A stretch of 64,000 nucleotides of DNA from Caloramator quimbayensis (GTDB lineage: Bacteria; Bacillota; Clostridia; Clostridiales; Caloramatoraceae). The first letter of the stretch is position 1. Each line of letters starts with the position of its first letter. The stretch lies in assembly GCF_900167605.1 (NCBI RefSeq), contig NZ_FUYH01000010.1, positions 1 to 64,000 on the forward strand, given 5' to 3'. The notes beneath the pieces were generated by a model that was given only the letters and a program-made list of their open reading frames with translations, made no database searches and was not told the DNA's origin. Positions 62,121-64,000 of the stretch are shown one piece after another. Both the position numbers and the translations under genes were made by a program.

Positions 62121-64000
62121 ATGGCTGTTGAAAAGATGGAAATGATTAATATAATAGGGCAGATGGATGAGGTTGATGATGTTGCTAAAAATATAATTTT
62201 ATCTTCATCTGTTCATATGGTAAATGCTATAACTGAAATAAATCAAAATAACTTTCCAATACTAAAGGCTCAGGATAATGTAGATGCTCTCTTGGATTTT
62301 AATTATATTAAACAATATAACAGCCAAAAAAATCTGCAGGAAATTGAGCGTAAGGTGGAAGGCCTTTTAGATATTTTTGAGATTAAAAGAAGAGTAAAGT
62401 TTAAATATTTAAATGAGGAATACGATTTTAAGGAAGATATAAGAGAGATAAATGAGCTTTATGAAGTTGTAAGGGAAAAACATGAAAAAGTAAGCAGTTT
62501 ATATGATGAAAGCAAAAATATAGAAAAACTTGAGCAGTATTTAAGATATTTAAGGCATATAAACGTTAATCTTGATGAAGTATTGGATATGAAGTATATA
62601 AAAATGAAGCTTGGAATAATTCCAAAGTATAATGTTGATAAACTGAAAAAGAATTATGAAAACATTTCAGCTATAGTTTTTAAAGTATTCAGTGACATAG
62701 ATATGGCAGTTGTTATGGCTTTTGTGCCAAAGCCTGTTGAGATTGAAGTGGACAGGGTATTGATGTCATTAAATTTTGATGAAATAAATATAAATGTTAA
62801 GTTTAAAGGTACTCCATCAAACTGGATAGATATGTTAAGCCAAAGAAAAGAAGAAATAAAAAGAGAAATTCATTCCATACGAAGTGAGCTTTCAGAAATC
62901 AAAACTAAAAGCTTTAAAAAAATAGAGATGTATTATTCAAGATTGATTATGGAGTTTAAAATTGAAGAACTTAAAAACTATATTGCATGTACTAATGAAT
63001 TCTTCTATTTAACAGGATGGGTTCCGTTTTTCAAAAAGAGAAATTTAATGAAAAGATTAGAGAAGAATCATAAAAACCTTATTGTAATATTTAAAGAAAC
63101 TAAGGATTTAAGGGAAGGATTAAATCCTCCAACCTGCCTTAGAAATGGTTATCTTTTAACTCCTTTCCAATCTATTGTAAAGATGTATGGTATACCATCT
63201 TACAATGAACTTGATCCCACAGCCTTTGTTGGAATCAGCTATATGCTCCTGTTTGGGGCTATGTTTGGAGATGTAGGACAGGGCCTTGTTCTATTTTTAA
63301 TAGGAGAGATTTTAAACCGGTTTAAAAGAAGGCCTAACCTTGGAGGAGTGCTTGCAAGGCTTGGTATAAGTTCTACGATTTTTGGATTTTTGTATGGAAG
63401 CGTATTTGGATATGAAGATATTATAAATGCATTGGTAGTAAGACCTATGGAAGATATAAATTTAATGCTTATTGCAGCAATTGTTCTTGGAATAGTGCTT
63501 CTATCAATTGGGTATCTTTATAACTTTATAAATTCCTATAAAAGAAGAGATGTTGAAAATGGAATATTCAGCAGAAATGGAGTTGTAGGATTATCCTTCT
63601 ACTGGCTTATTTTGTATTATATTGCAGCAAAGGTTTTAGATAAAGAAACATTCCTTCCATCGGGAGTAATTACTATTATATTAATAATCCTTTTAATTGT
63701 AATGGTGCTAAAAGAGCCTCTGTCTAACTTGGTAAAGGGAGTGAGACCTTTATATAGTGAATCAGTTTCAGATTATTATATAGAGGGAGGCTTTGGAATA
63801 CTTGAAACCCTTTTAAGCCTTTTAAGCAACACGTTATCTTTTATAAGGGTTGGTGCTTTTGCCATAAACCATGTAGGGCTTTTCATAGCCTTTGCAACTC
63901 TTGCAAAGATGATGGCAAATAATGTTGAAAGCGCTGCAACTATGGTGCTTGGAAATATAATCATAATTGGACTTGAAGGACTTATAGTGTTTATTCAAGG
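62121..64000 (+). CDS. V/A-type ATPase subunit I (a-subunit), 3' end beyond window
   Basis: At least 626 codons, open to the window edge. Residues about 1-330 form the cytosolic arm with coiled coils; the membrane part begins near GISYMLLFGAMFGDVGQGLVLFLIGE, and includes FGFLYGSVFGYED and the conserved LLSNTLSFIRVGAFAINHVGL, which carries the arginine that faces the c-ring carboxylate. It forms the ion path with subunit K. GGGGTGG precedes the ATG. The rest of the operon should lie to the right. Confidence 0.94.
   Translation, partial: MAVEKMEMINIIGQMDEVDDVAKNIILSSSVHMVNAITEINQNNFPILKAQDNVDALLDFNYIKQYNSQKNLQEIERKVEGLLDIFEIKRRVKFKYLNEEYDFKEDIREINELYEVVREKHEKVSSLYDESKNIEKLEQYLRYLRHINVNLDEVLDMKYIKMKLGIIPKYNVDKLKKNYENISAIVFKVFSDIDMAVVMAFVPKPVEIEVDRVLMSLNFDEININVKFKGTPSNWIDMLSQRKEEIKREIHSIRSELSEIKTKSFKKIEMYYSRLIMEFKIEELKNYIACTNEFFYLTGWVPFFKKRNLMKRLEKNHKNLIVIFKETKDLREGLNPPTCLRNGYLLTPFQSIVKMYGIPSYNELDPTAFVGISYMLLFGAMFGDVGQGLVLFLIGEILNRFKRRPNLGGVLARLGISSTIFGFLYGSVFGYEDIINALVVRPMEDINLMLIAAIVLGIVLLSIGYLYNFINSYKRRDVENGIFSRNGVVGLSFYWLILYYIAAKVLDKETFLPSGVITIILIILLIVMVLKEPLSNLVKGVRPLYSESVSDYYIEGGFGILETLLSLLSNTLSFIRVGAFAINHVGLFIAFATLAKMMANNVESAATMVLGNIIIIGLEGLIVFIQ

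Overview
The window reads as a chromosomal segment of a low-GC, Gram-positive, probably endospore-forming anaerobe of the class Clostridia. Codon use is AT-rich, ribosome binding sites are strong GGAGG types, and there is a V/A-type ATPase operon, a lonB-lon-engB block and a complete glutamate-to-citramalate fermentation island. The combination recalls Caloramator-like or amino-acid-fermenting Clostridiaceae, but genus assignment is inference only. No phage, CRISPR array or rRNA operon was seen. The only mobile-element signs are one truncated REP-type (Y1) transposase at the left edge and short dispersed repeats.

Layout. 1-6.1 kb: partial RAYT-like transposase (minus), a YerC/TrpR-like regulator, the helicase pcrA, DNA ligase ligA and a small membrane protein. 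6.5-12.1 kb: a complete oligopeptide ABC transporter (oppBCDFA). 12.1-14.2 kb: a duplicated terminator flanking a long palindromic repeat, a tiny Cys protein (DUF1540-like) and a 512-residue orphan on the minus strand. 14.3-17.4 kb: HypE/AIR-synthase-like protein, rph, rdgB and a YfcE-type phosphoesterase. 17.5-18.7 kb: 13 tRNA genes. 18.7-22.0 kb: a sigma54 activator beside an L-cysteine desulfidase that has a textbook -24/-12 promoter. 22.2-25.9 kb: four poorly characterised genes. 26.1-35.0 kb: proteostasis block tig-clpP-clpX, lonB, lon, engB and a CPBP protease.

35.3-38.8 kb holds ten tiny minus-strand genes, most of them Cys/Gly/Tyr-rich one- or two-helix membrane proteins built from three recurring modules. 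A sigmaK-like promoter lies ahead of the first gene; this is a candidate undescribed spore-envelope island. 39-41.6 kb: TetR regulator, a c-di-AMP (ydaO-type) riboswitch ahead of a secreted wall protein, a second DUF1540 protein and a short radical SAM protein.

41.9-56.4 kb is a one-direction catabolic island: GntR regulator, glutamate mutase (glmS, glmL, glmE), methylaspartate ammonia-lyase, a MazG-like protein, a two-subunit class I hydratase (probably mesaconase), a cobalamin riboswitch, a YitT-type membrane protein, a citrate/citramalate lyase with its maturation genes (citD,E,F,C,X,G) and glutaminase. Together these would convert glutamine to glutamate, then 3-methylaspartate, mesaconate, citramalate, and finally acetate plus pyruvate (the methylaspartate pathway).

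56.4-64 kb: tRNA-Gly(CCC), an HD-GYP protein, DUF3842, small proteins including a 37-residue ORF not evident by length filters, and the start of a V/A-type ATPase operon. That operon carries an extra stand-alone copy of the cytosolic half of subunit I just upstream of the full-length subunit I, which runs off the right edge.
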